A DNA stretch of 64,000 bases. Source: AC-32 sp963728765 (GTDB taxonomy: Bacteria > Actinomycetota > Thermoleophilia > Gaiellales > Gaiellaceae). The DNA is taken from the NCBI GenBank assembly GCA_963728765.1, contig CAVSKX010000001.1, positions 62,001 to 126,000 of the forward strand, in the 5' to 3' direction. The notes under the pieces are model-generated. The model saw only the letters and a program-made list of their open reading frames with translations. It ran no database searches and was not told the origin of the DNA. The first letter of the stretch is position 1, and the number at the start of each line of letters is the position of its first letter. Positions 43,764 to 51,916 of this stretch are shown one piece after another. The translations under genes were made by a program, and so were the position numbers.

Positions 43764-44969
43764 CCGGGCCCCCGGTGCACCAGGCGCATCGGGATCCCCA
43801 GCCGTTTCGCTACGAACGGCACGCTGCCGCCCTGCACGATCACCGAGAACGCGACGACGACGAAGACGATTCCGTAGATCCGCTCCGAGCCCGAGACCTC
43901 CTCGAGGAGCGCGAAGGCGGCCAGCAGGATCGGCACGGCGCCCTTCAGGCCGCTCCACATCACGAACACGCGCTCGCCGTGCCGAAGCCGCAGCGGCGCG
44001 AGGAACGGCGCGATCCCGAGGGGCCGCGCGAGGAATGCAAGGATCAGCGCGATCAGGAGGCCGTCCGTCCAGGCGGGCTCGAGGTTGACCTCGTTGACGG
44101 TCAAGCCCGAGGGCGACGAAGACGACCACTTCCGCGAGGCTGGCCAGCGACGTGTGGAAGCGCTCGACGTCGTTCCGACCCGGGTAGTGGGCATCGCCGA
44201 TCAGGATTCCCGCGACGAAGACGGCGAGGAACCCGGAGCCGTGGGCGACGGCGGCGGCCCCGTAGATCACGCCCGCGGCGGCGAGCGTCCCCAGTGGGTA
44301 GAGCGCCGGGTTGGCGAGGCGGATGCGGCGAAGCGACTCGAGGAGCAGCCACGCGCCGGCGACACCGATCGCGAGCCCGACCGACATTTCGAGCAGGAAC
44401 TCGCGGACGACGATCCAGAACGTCGCGTCGGCGTGGGTGGCGAACTCGATCATCCCGATCATGAGCGCGATCCCGACGGGATCGTTCACGCCGGACTCGC
44501 CCTCGAGGATCGTCCCGGTGCGCCCGCCCACCTCGCGCTTGCCGAGCACGGAGAACATGACCGCGGGGTCAGTCGGGGCCAGAGCCGCGCCGAGGATCCC
44601 GGCGGTCGTCCAGCTGAAGTCGAAGAAGTAGTGGCCCGCGAGGGCAACCAGGCCGGCGGTGGTGAATGTGCCGAAGACGCCGAGCAGCGAGATCGGGACC
44701 CAGGCGGCGCGGAAGCGCGCCAAGCCGACTCTCGCGCCGCCGTCGAAGAGGATCAGGATCAACGCGACCACGGCGATGCGCTCGACGTCGAGGATCGAGA
44801 TCTGGCGCCCGAGGCTCGGCCAGAAGTGGACGGTGGCCGCGGCGGCGAGCAGGAAGATCGCGGGCGCCGGGATCGGCACACGCTCGCTCACCTTGTTCAG
44901 CAGGACCGCGACCGTGACGATCCCGGCGACGACCAGGACGACAAGGCCGAAGTGGGTGATCTCCCTCAC
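43760..44969 (-). pseudogene. Cation/proton antiporter gene with a single-base frameshift
   Basis: From GTG 44969 the frame encodes a CPA1-type antiporter (FDGGARVGLARF, ALAPTDPAVMFSVLG, EGESGVNDPVGIAL) up to EVVVFVALGL at about 44105. The continuation, TVNEVNLEPAWTDGLLIALI through FVMWSGLKGAVPILLAAFAL to the stop at 43760, is in another frame. One surplus base near 44102 explains this. Joined, the protein would be about 402 residues, a complete length. It is either a recent pseudogene or a sequencing error. Confidence 0.8.
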
Positions 44970-45002
44970 GGCTGGCGAGCGTAGACGACCGGGCCGCTGC
45001 CG

Positions 45003-45548
45003 CTAGATCTCGGACACGAAGGCGGCGCGCGCTGCGTGGTCCGCGGCCTCGACGGCTCGCTGGGCGGCGGCGAGCCGCTCGTCCCCGGACATTGTCGCGA
45101 GATTCACCGAGATGAGCTTCGCGGCGGCCCGCGCTGCCCCGGCGGCGAGAGCCGCGGCCGCTGCGGCGTCCGCGCGCGAGGCGCCGTCGGCGCACTCGGC
45201 GGCGGAGGCGGCGAGCAGGGCGACGTCCGCCGAGGCCTCTGCGAGCGCGAGCGGCGCGTCGGCCGCCTCGGCCAGCGCGCCGGCGAGGTCGGAGCCGGGC
45301 TTCTCGAGCGCATCCAGCGCCGACTCGTAGACGAACGCGTTCTTCGTGGAGAGCTCCAGCAGGCGATCGCGAAGGTCGGCTGCCTGCGAGCGCGCGCCAC
45401 CGGCTCCGCTCCAGCCCTCCGAGCGAGCGGCGGCCTTGGCGACCAGCGCGGCCGCAAACGCGCCGGTGACCCCGGCAACCCAGCCCGAGCCAGGCACCGC
45501 CTCGGGCGACGAAATCAGTTCCGCGAGCTCGCGTGCGTCCACGGACAC
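45003..45548 (-). CDS. Cyclodeaminase/cyclohydrolase family protein (FTCD C-domain/FchA-like)
   Basis: A 181-residue, Ala-rich, all-helical protein starting LAELISSPEAVPGSGWVAGVTGAFAAALV, the glycine-rich signature of the cyclodeaminase domain of FTCD and of FchA. FchA-type enzymes convert 5,10-methenyl-THF to 10-formyl-THF. The GTG start at 45548 is one base after the D-aminopeptidase stop, so they are co-translated. Folate role is inferred; a folate-linked fusion gene (47577) is nearby. Confidence 0.78.
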   Translation of the reverse strand: MSVDARELAELISSPEAVPGSGWVAGVTGAFAAALVAKAAARSEGWSGAGGARSQAADLRDRLLELSTKNAFVYESALDALEKPGSDLAGALAEAADAPLALAEASADVALLAASAAECADGASRADAAAAAALAAGAARAAAKLISVNLATMSGDERLAAAQRAVEAADHAARAAFVSEI

Positions 45549-45549
45549 C

Positions 45550-46359
45550 TCAGAAGAAGAACTGGCGCCACGCCGTCCACCAGTCGTCGGCGCGCGAGAC
45601 GATCGTGCGGTCGTCGAGTTTCTCCACGCCGACGCGGTGGCGCAGCTTGTCGACCGGGCCGGTCCACTTGAACTCGACCTTGATCTCGCACGGATTGCCG
45701 GGGTCGTACGGCTGGACGGCGTTCAGGTCCGACAGCGCCTGTTTCGTCCCGCTCTCGATCGCCTCGCGGGCGCGAGACGGCACGAGGTTGCGCGCGCTCT
45801 GCACGCCGGTACCACGCTTGACCTGGACCGTCGTCAGGCCGTCCCCGAGCAGCTCCTTGCCCTCCTGGCAGGCGGCCTGGTCGCCGGTAACCATCAGCAC
45901 CGGGCAGCCCCAGGTGCCGCAGAGCGCCGCGTTGATCCCGGTCTCGCCGACGAGCGTGTCGTTGAACCAGAGGTTCTGGTAGTCACGACCCGAGACCGTG
46001 TGGTTGAGCACGCCCTCGGTCGTGCCCGCGCGCGCGTGCATGCCGACGAAGAGCGCGGCGTCGACGCCCTGCTCCAGGAACTCCGTGTACTCGGTCCATT
46101 CGTCCTGGACGACGAACTCGCAGTCGGGGTGGAGCTCCTCCGGGAGCAGCGAGTTGAACGTGTGGCCCTTGCCGGCGCCGTGGCAGTCCATCACGACGAT
46201 CTCGGTCCCGCCCGCGGCCTTGGCGCCGCGCACCGCGGCGTTGATCTCGTGCGTGTAGAGCTTGCGCGCTTCCTCGTAGAGCGGCTCCCCCGAACCTGTC
46301 TGCTCGCCCTTGACGACCCCCGCGACGCCTTCGAGGTCGCTGATGATGAAGACGTTCAC
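45550..46359 (-). CDS. M55 family D-aminopeptidase (DppA-like)
   Basis: A 269-residue metallopeptidase. Metal ligands of DppA are conserved: Asp8 and Glu10 (ISDLEGVAG), His60 (VVMDCHGAGKGH), His108 (VGMHARAG) and Glu139 (VGETGINAAL). DppA hydrolyses D-Ala-D-Ala type peptides and forms a decameric ring. No ABC transporter for dipeptides is nearby. Divergent from the SDR gene with only 19 bases between starts. Confidence 0.9.
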   Translation of the reverse strand: MNVFIISDLEGVAGVVKGEQTGSGEPLYEEARKLYTHEINAAVRGAKAAGGTEIVVMDCHGAGKGHTFNSLLPEELHPDCEFVVQDEWTEYTEFLEQGVDAALFVGMHARAGTTEGVLNHTVSGRDYQNLWFNDTLVGETGINAALCGTWGCPVLMVTGDQAACQEGKELLGDGLTTVQVKRGTGVQSARNLVPSRAREAIESGTKQALSDLNAVQPYDPGNPCEIKVEFKWTGPVDKLRHRVGVEKLDDRTIVSRADDWWTAWRQFFF

Positions 46360-46378
46360 CCTTGTAGCCTCTCACGTC

Positions 46379-47128
46379 GTGGAGACCGGGTTGGCGGGGA
46401 AGCGTGTGCTCGTGACGGGCGCCTCCGGTGGAATCGGCTCTGCCTGCGCCCGGGCGTTCATGGAGGAGGGGTGCGAGGTGGTCGCGCACTACCACCGCGG
46501 GCGCGAGCGGGCCGAGGCGCTGGGCGCTTCGGTCGCGCTCGGCGCCGACCTGACCGTCGAGGCGGAGGTCGAGCGGCTGTTCGACGAGGCGGGGCCGCTC
46601 GACGTGTGCGCGGCAGTGGCCGGGGTGTGGCCGTCCGAGGACGTGCCCGTGTGGGAGCTGCCGCTCGAGCGCTGGGAGCAGACGCTGCGGACGAACCTCA
46701 CCGCGACCTTCCTCACGGCGCGCGGCTTCCTCCGCGGGGCGGCCCGTAGCGGGCACGGCTCGCTGGTCCTGGTCGGATCGACCGCGGGGCTCTTCGGCGA
46801 AGCCGGGCACGCCGACTACGCGGCTGCGAAGTCGGCGATCGTCGGCGGTCTGCTGCTGAGCCTGAAGAACGAAGTCGTGCGGGTTGCGCCTCGGGCACGC
46901 GTGAACGCTGTCTGTCCCGGGTGGACGCACTCGCCGATGACGCGTGACTCGCTCGACGCCGGGACGCTGAGGCGCGTGACGCGGACGATGCCGCTCGAGA
47001 AGGTCGCCGAGCCCGAGGACGTGGCAGCCCAGGTCGTCGTGCTCGCCTCGGACGTCCTGTCCGGACACGTGACGGGCCAGATCGTGACGGTCGCGGGCGG
47101 CATGGAAGGCCGGCTCCTCCGCGACTGA
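46379..47128 (+). CDS. Short-chain dehydrogenase/reductase
   Basis: A 249-residue classical SDR: nucleotide-binding TGASGGIG, SVA-type VAGVW in place of NAG, catalytic Ser in VGSTAG, Tyr/Lys in YAAAK, and VCPGWTHSPM. FabG-like; NADPH-dependent reduction of a ketone is likely. GTG 46379 is preferred over earlier in-frame ATGs, which would overlap the divergent D-aminopeptidase. Seven bases after its stop a long palindrome begins. Confidence 0.86.
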   Translation: METGLAGKRVLVTGASGGIGSACARAFMEEGCEVVAHYHRGRERAEALGASVALGADLTVEAEVERLFDEAGPLDVCAAVAGVWPSEDVPVWELPLERWEQTLRTNLTATFLTARGFLRGAARSGHGSLVLVGSTAGLFGEAGHADYAAAKSAIVGGLLLSLKNEVVRVAPRARVNAVCPGWTHSPMTRDSLDAGTLRRVTRTMPLEKVAEPEDVAAQVVVLASDVLSGHVTGQIVTVAGGMEGRLLRD

Positions 47129-47137
47129 CCCCCAACA

Positions 47138-47160
47138 GTGACAGTCACTGTGACTGTCAC
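47138..47160. repeat. 23-base perfect palindrome behind the SDR gene
   Basis: GTGACAGTCAC (47138-47148) and GTGACTGTCAC (47150-47160) are exact reverse complements around one T. The near-zero loop makes it better suited as a protein-binding dyad than as a terminator, though it may cruciform. It is unusually AT-balanced for this genome. Confidence 0.6.
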
Positions 47161-47175
47161 CGGTTGCCAGAAAGA

Positions 47176-47203
47176 ACGGCGGCGGGGCAGGGCCCGCCGC
47201 CGT
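47176..47203 (-). terminator. Intrinsic terminator on the minus strand
   Basis: ACGGCGGCGGG (47176-47186) pairs with CCCGCCGCCGT (47193-47203), and on the minus strand the hairpin is followed by TTCTTTC. No annotated minus-strand gene ends here. Confidence 0.55.
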
Positions 47204-47307
47204 CAGAAGCTTCGTCGCCGCAGGATGATTGCCGTCAGTCCCCCGGCCGGAAGCCAGAGGCTTCATCGACACCCCGCGTTCGCGACTTGAGCGGCCGTAG
47301 AAAAACA

Positions 47308-47338
47308 TCAGGCGGGGCCGCCGCCCGGCCCCGCCTGA
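47308..47338 (-). terminator. Second minus-strand intrinsic terminator
   Basis: A 13-base perfect stem (47308-47320 with 47326-47338) around CCGCC is followed on the minus strand by ATGTTTTTC. Like the terminator at 47176, it has no protein gene to end, which points to an untranslated minus-strand transcript from the 47339-47570 stretch. Confidence 0.6.
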
Positions 47339-47560
47339 GTCTCCCGTGAGAGAGCCGCAGTTACATCTCCGGAGGGGCTTCTTGCCGCAGTGGCCCTTCC
47401 GTGGTGCCGGTGGGCCCCGCCGCATCGGGCCCCACCCGCTTCCGACGATCTGCCCCAGCCGCAACGGGGCGCTCGTCGTTGTTGCAGGTGGAGTATCGCG
47501 CGGTCGGGGTCGGTTGATCTATCCCTCTTTCTCGGTTGACCGCTTCACTTCACTTCGTCA
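47339..47560 (-). ncRNA. Candidate structured non-coding RNA (boundaries tentative)
   Basis: No credible reading frame exists in 47129-47576. The part upstream of the minus-strand terminators can fold: on the minus strand CGACGA and TCGTCG enclose GCCCC/GGGGC, and a second hairpin with an interrupted stem lies at 47409-47436. The octamer ACTGCGGC occurs twice. No known riboswitch or housekeeping RNA (SRP, RNase P, tmRNA, SAM or cobalamin riboswitch) is recognisable. On the plus strand the same region could be the leader of the methyltransferase gene. Confidence 0.3.
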
Positions 47561-47576
47561 GTAGAGTCGAGCGGGC

Positions 47577-49388
47577 ATGAGCACCCGGTTTGAGCAGCGC
47601 TTGGAGAGCGGTCCGATCGTCGTCGGAGACGGCGGCATGGGCGTGCTCGTGACGAGCGCCGTCCCGCGCCTCCGCTGCCCCGAGGAGGCGAACCTGAAGG
47701 CGCCCGAGAGCGTCGTGACGCTGCACACGAGCTTCATCCGCGCGGGCGCGGACCTGATCGAGACGAACACCTTCGGCGCGAACCGGCGCAAGCTCTCGCA
47801 GCTCTACCTCGACGACGAGCTCGAGCGGATCAACAGCGCCGGCGTGAAACTCGCACGCGAGGCCCGGGACGTCGCGGGCCGCGACGTCTTCATCGCCGGC
47901 TCGATCGGGCCGCTCGGCGACCTGGCCGTGTCGCCCGCGCAGCGGCAAGAGATGTTCGCAGAGCAAGCGGCGCTGCTGGACGGCCGCGGGATCGACCTGT
48001 TCATGGTCGAGACGTTCTACGACCTGAACGAGCTCGAGACGGCGATCGACGCGGTGCGCAGCGTCTCGTCGCTCCCGATCGTCGCCACCCTCACCTTCGA
48101 CGAAGGCGCCGAGACGCTCGCCGGCGTGACGGGAACTCAGGCCGCGGAACGCCTGAGGCCGCTCAACCTGGCGGCGATCGGCGCCAACCACGGCGCGGGG
48201 CTGCACGCGGCGCTCGCGGCGCTCGAGGCGATGGGCGGCGACGGCGGCCCTCCGCTCGCCGCGCTCCCGAACGTCGGCCTCGCCAGCCTGAGCGGCGGCC
48301 GCGTCATCTACCCGCACGCCACGCCCGAGTACTTCGCCGAGTTCGCGGCACACGCTCGCCGGCTCGGCGCCCGGCTGATCGGCGGCTGCTGCGGCACCAC
48401 ACCCGTCGAGATCGCGGCAATCGCATCGGCCGTGGAGGAAGAGCGCGAGCCGGCCGCGCCGCTGGTCGTGCTCGAGCGCGAGCTGGTCGAGGCACGCCAT
48501 GGCCACGGGCCGTACGAGACCGAGCTCGCGCGGATGCTGCGCGAGGGCGAGTGGGTCACCTGCGTCGAGCTCGACCCCCCGAAGGGCGGCACCTACGACG
48601 CGATGCTCTCCGTCGCCCGCACGCTCAAGCAGAGCGGCAAGGTCGGCTTCGTCGACATCAACGACAACCCGATGGCGCGGGCCCGGGCCAACGCGCTGAT
48701 GGCCTCGGTCGCGATCGAGCGCGATTGCGGCATCGAGACGATCCCGCACCTCACCCCGCGCGACACGTCGATCATGGGGCTCGAGTCGCAGCTGCTCGGC
48801 GCCCACGCGGAGGGCGTGCGCAACATCCTCGCGGTGACCGGCGACCCGCCGGAAGTCGGCGACTACCCAGGCTCGCAAGGTGTCTACGAGGTCGACTCGA
48901 TCGGCCTCGCGCAGGTCGTCACGCAGCTGAACCGCGGCGAGGACTACAACGGCAAGGGGATCGATGCGCCGACCTCGTTCTTCCTCGGCGTCGCGGTCAA
49001 CCCGTCGGCGGATGACCTCGAGCGAGAGGCCGACCGCTTCCGGCAGAAGATCGAGGCCGGCGCGAGCTTTGCGATGACGCAGGCGCTCTTCGACCTCGCC
49101 TACCTCGACCGCTTCGAGGAGCTGATCGGCGGCTGGCCGGTGCCGCTCCTGCTCGGAATCTTCTACGTGCGCAGCTACCAGCTCGCGGTGCGGCTGCACA
49201 ACGAGGTTCCGGGGATCGTCGTGCCCGAGAACGTCCAGCGGCGGCTCGAGCAGGCGGGCGCCAACGCGGGCGCGGAGGGGCTCGCCCTCGCGCGCGAGCT
49301 GTACGCGCAGGCACGCGAGAAGGTCGCGGGCGTCTACGTGATCCCGCCCTTCAAGCAGCCCGAGGCCGCGCTCGACGTGCTGGACTAG
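47577..49388 (+). CDS. Bifunctional homocysteine S-methyltransferase / methylenetetrahydrofolate reductase
   Basis: A 603-residue fusion. Residues 1-290 are a homocysteine methyltransferase barrel (VVGDGGMGVLV, ETNTFGANRRKL, and zinc ligands Cys271-Cys272 in GGCCGTT). Residues about 315-600 are a MetF-like FAD-dependent reductase (WVTCVELDPPKGGTYDAML ... ASFAMTQALFDL). Together they link reduction of methylene-THF and methylation of homocysteine. The third zinc-ligand cysteine of the family, in GxNC, is replaced by His205 (IGANHGAG). The gene follows a 448-base structured non-coding stretch. Confidence 0.9.
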   Translation: MSTRFEQRLESGPIVVGDGGMGVLVTSAVPRLRCPEEANLKAPESVVTLHTSFIRAGADLIETNTFGANRRKLSQLYLDDELERINSAGVKLAREARDVAGRDVFIAGSIGPLGDLAVSPAQRQEMFAEQAALLDGRGIDLFMVETFYDLNELETAIDAVRSVSSLPIVATLTFDEGAETLAGVTGTQAAERLRPLNLAAIGANHGAGLHAALAALEAMGGDGGPPLAALPNVGLASLSGGRVIYPHATPEYFAEFAAHARRLGARLIGGCCGTTPVEIAAIASAVEEEREPAAPLVVLERELVEARHGHGPYETELARMLREGEWVTCVELDPPKGGTYDAMLSVARTLKQSGKVGFVDINDNPMARARANALMASVAIERDCGIETIPHLTPRDTSIMGLESQLLGAHAEGVRNILAVTGDPPEVGDYPGSQGVYEVDSIGLAQVVTQLNRGEDYNGKGIDAPTSFFLGVAVNPSADDLEREADRFRQKIEAGASFAMTQALFDLAYLDRFEELIGGWPVPLLLGIFYVRSYQLAVRLHNEVPGIVVPENVQRRLEQAGANAGAEGLALARELYAQAREKVAGVYVIPPFKQPEAALDVLD

Positions 49389-49394
49389 TCGCTA

Positions 49395-50531
49395 CTAGCG
49401 GACGCAGGGGCCGGTCGAGACCGGGCCGCCGTCCGCCCGGGCAAGATCCTCACGCACGACCGCGGCCGGAACGCCGTAGCCGCCGTCGCCGGTCGAGCGC
49501 GCCGCGAACACCGTCGACTGCACCCGCCCGCGCGCGTCCACCGCAGGACCGCCCGAGTTGCCGTGCTCGACCCTTCCAGCCAGGCTGGTCACGAGGCGCC
49601 GCGTCGGCCCGCGGCCGTAGGCGTCCTCGGCGAACACGGGCTCGGTCTTGCCGATTCGGCCGGCCGTCGCGTCGAGTGGCCCGTTCAGCGGGTAGCCGAC
49701 GATCGCAACGGGTGTGCCGTTCTCGGGCTCGACGAGCCGCAGCGGATCCGTGTCGAGGCCCGGCACCTGCAACACCGCGATGTCGTCGTGCGGGTCGAAC
49801 ACGACGACGGCCGCCCCGAGCGAGACGCCGCCGACGGTGGTCACCGACGTGTCCTCCTCGCCGGCCACGACGTGCGCGGCGGTAACGACCAGCTCCGGCC
49901 CTGCGACCCAGCCGCTGCCCTCGACGCCGAGGCCGCACGCCGTCCCGAGCACGCGCACGACGCTCGGTGCGGCGGCACGGACACCCGGCGTCCGCAACAC
50001 GGCCGGATCGGGCGGCTCGGCGGGCACCGGCGGGCCGGCGAAGGTCGGGAAGGGGTCGACCCGGGCAAGCGCGTTGAGCAGCTGCCGTGGCGGCACGATG
50101 TCGTTCAGCTGCTGGATCACGTACGAGCGCTGGACGGCGCGGCGAAGGTCGGCCTGCCCCGGAAGCTGCAGCGCCATCGCGCCGAGCACCCACACCATCC
50201 CGAGCCCGATCAACGCACCTGCGAAGACGCCTCCGAACGAGTCGAGCGCGCGCACGCTGCGGGTTCGCTGCCGGCTACGGATCACGCCGCCGATCGTGCT
50301 TCCGAGCACCTCGAAGGCAACCGCCAGCGTGACCGCTGCGATGAGTGCCACGACCGGCGCGTAGTGCGAGCTGGAGCCGTTCGCCAACACGAGCGGCGCG
50401 AGCCGCCCGCCGAGGAACGCCCCCGCAATCAGCCCCGCGAGCGAAAGGCCGCTCCAGACGAGCCCCTGCACGGCTCCGCCGAGCGCTGCGAGCAGCACCA
50501 GGCCGAGCGCCACCCAGTCGATCACGGTCAC
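49395..50531 (-). CDS. marP: MarP-like membrane serine protease (CvpA + trypsin-like domain)
   Basis: A 378-residue protein: four membrane helices of the CvpA type (about 5-125) and a periplasmic chymotrypsin-like protease domain. Catalytic triad His220 (VVTAAHVV), Asp249/250 (DPHDDIAVLQV) and Ser326 (GNSGGP). Cys199 and Cys376 match the activity-regulating disulfide of mycobacterial MarP, which protects against acid and oxidative stress. Six bases separate its stop from the convergent methyltransferase fusion. Confidence 0.9.
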   Translation of the reverse strand: MTVIDWVALGLVLLAALGGAVQGLVWSGLSLAGLIAGAFLGGRLAPLVLANGSSSHYAPVVALIAAVTLAVAFEVLGSTIGGVIRSRQRTRSVRALDSFGGVFAGALIGLGMVWVLGAMALQLPGQADLRRAVQRSYVIQQLNDIVPPRQLLNALARVDPFPTFAGPPVPAEPPDPAVLRTPGVRAAAPSVVRVLGTACGLGVEGSGWVAGPELVVTAAHVVAGEEDTSVTTVGGVSLGAAVVVFDPHDDIAVLQVPGLDTDPLRLVEPENGTPVAIVGYPLNGPLDATAGRIGKTEPVFAEDAYGRGPTRRLVTSLAGRVEHGNSGGPAVDARGRVQSTVFAARSTGDGGYGVPAAVVREDLARADGGPVSTGPCVR

Positions 50532-50552
50532 GGCCGGGTTAGGCTAGTTGCA

Positions 50553-50981
50553 GTGGACGGCGCAGAGCTGCAGGCGTTCATCGACCGCTACAACGCCGCC
50601 TGGAACGACCACGACATCGACGCCATCGTGTCGATGCACACGGACGACTCTGTCTTCGAGAACCACGTGACCGGCGACGTCAACGTCGGGCGGGAGGCGA
50701 TCGGGCGCGCGATCGGCGGCATCTTCTCCGTATTCCCGGATCTCTCGTTCGAGACGCGCCGCGCGTACATCCGCGACGACCTGGTCGTGCAGGAGTGGAC
50801 GGCCCGCGGCACGCACGAGGGCACGATGACGCGCTCCGGGATCGAGGTCCCGCCGACGGGTCGGAAGGTCGAGTACAAGGGCATGGACGTGATCCCGATC
50901 CGCGACGGGCTGGTTGCGCGCAAGGACGTCTACTCGGACTCGGTGACCCTGCTGCGTCAGCTCGGCCTGACCGGTATCTAG
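50553..50981 (+). CDS. SnoaL-like polyketide cyclase family protein
   Basis: A 142-residue protein: FIDRYNAAWNDHDIDAIVSMHTDDSVFENH and PPTGRKVEYKGMDVIPIRDGLVARKDVYSDS, typical of the ester-cyclase/SnoaL-like group. Small substrate unknown. GTG 50553 is divergent from marP with 21 bases between starts. A long stem (50980-50993 with 51028-51041) follows and probably terminates it before the tRNA. Confidence 0.8.
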   Translation: MDGAELQAFIDRYNAAWNDHDIDAIVSMHTDDSVFENHVTGDVNVGREAIGRAIGGIFSVFPDLSFETRRAYIRDDLVVQEWTARGTHEGTMTRSGIEVPPTGRKVEYKGMDVIPIRDGLVARKDVYSDSVTLLRQLGLTGI

Positions 50982-51041
50982 GAGGGCTTGGCGAAAACCT
51001 CGCTCGTCGTCGGCACAGACTAGGTTCCGCCGAGCCCTCCT
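50980..51041 (+). terminator. Long hairpin between the SnoaL-like gene and tRNA-Asp
   Basis: AGGAGGGCTTGGCG (50980-50993) pairs with CGCCGAGCCCTCCT (51028-51041) through 14 positions with one G-T pair. The loop is 34 bases and no T-run follows. Immediately after it, TAGACT (51046-51051) is a fair -10 hexamer for the tRNA. Confidence 0.45.
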
Positions 51042-51062
51042 CGGCTAGACTTCCCCGTCCCC

Positions 51063-51136
<74 letters not shown>

Positions 51137-51405
51137 CTGATCATTTTCCCTTGCAAATCGATCGGTTGTGTTGTCTCGGCTGACGCCTTTGCAAGGTCGC
51201 TGTGGCCCGTTCATGGCCCATTCCTCTCTCGAAAAGTGCCTGCAACTAGTGATTTCGGAACTCAGCTCGTGACCGGTCGCACCAACAAACCAGGTCGCTC
51301 AGGGATCTCTCCCTAAACAAGGCCGGGCCGTTCCGCTCGCCCCAGCCCTCTTCAGTCGGCTCGACCGCCTGTTCTAGTGTTGCCGCAACCGAAAAGGAGA
51401 TGGCA
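51137..51405. other. Non-coding stretch after tRNA-Asp
   Basis: No gene. It resembles the sequence behind the second tRNA fragment: both have a TGCAAA-containing tract, TTGTTGTCT and GTGGCCCGTTC[A/G]TGGCCCA at nearly equal distance (51202-51220 and 59219-59237), then ACCGGTCGCAC/TCCGGTCGCAC. These look like the inner ends of related elements. Confidence 0.55.
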
Positions 51406-51609
51406 ATGGCACTCGGGGACGAAATCGACGAGGTCTTTAGACGCGAGGTGAAGTCCCTGCCCGCTTACGTGAAGGCCCAGGCTGCGAGTGGTTCGGGGGT
51501 CGCACCGCCGGTCGACGAGATGAATCAGCTGCTCATGGGCCTGGCAAACGCGGCGCAGCGTTCGTTTCACCTGCTCGCCGACCGCATCGAAAACATGCAG
51601 AAGGCCTGA
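51406..51609 (+). CDS. Small hypothetical protein in the island
   Basis: A 67-residue frame, amphipathic and mostly helical (EIDEVFRREVKSLPAYVKAQ ... LLADRIENMQKA). AAAAGGAG is six bases before ATG 51406; ATG 51400 is too close to the same site. No family recognised. It stands alone between tRNA-Asp and the GGDEF gene. Confidence 0.55.
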   Translation: MALGDEIDEVFRREVKSLPAYVKAQAASGSGVAPPVDEMNQLLMGLANAAQRSFHLLADRIENMQKA

Positions 51610-51916
51610 AACTTCTGTCGATTGTCTCGGCTGCCGGTCCCACGACTCAGGCTGGTGCGCTTCGTTCCGAACTGCGATCGAAGGACGCCTGCTCGGGCTC
51701 GGCCGTTCCATTCCAGCCCGAGCTGCGGGGCGCGAGCAGCTCCGAGCCTCGGCGCGGCCACTCATCGCCGAGGCCGACGAGCTACTCAGGAAGGCGGTGT
51801 GCTGACCTCATAACTCTCCGGCGTCTGCGTCAACGGAATACTGACGCCGATGTGGAGCGCCAATGTACGCGTGGTCTCGAGCTACCGCCTAACGCCCGCT
51901 CCGGCGCCGCGAGAAC
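51610..51916. other. Stretch without a recognisable gene
   Basis: Between the small island gene and the convergent GGDEF gene. Short frames exist on both strands but their composition is unlike the neighbours and no start has a ribosome binding site. I see no hairpin or repeat. Confidence 0.4.

Noticed and set aside
42711..44969. Single 752-residue antiporter-DNA polymerase IV fusion
   Set aside because: It results from a one-base frameshift in the antiporter gene; DNA polymerase IV has its own ATG at 43763 and the real antiporter C-terminus is in another frame.
47339..47464. Cobalamin riboswitch, because GCCACTG occurs on the minus strand
   Set aside because: The remaining conserved boxes and the B12 box are missing.
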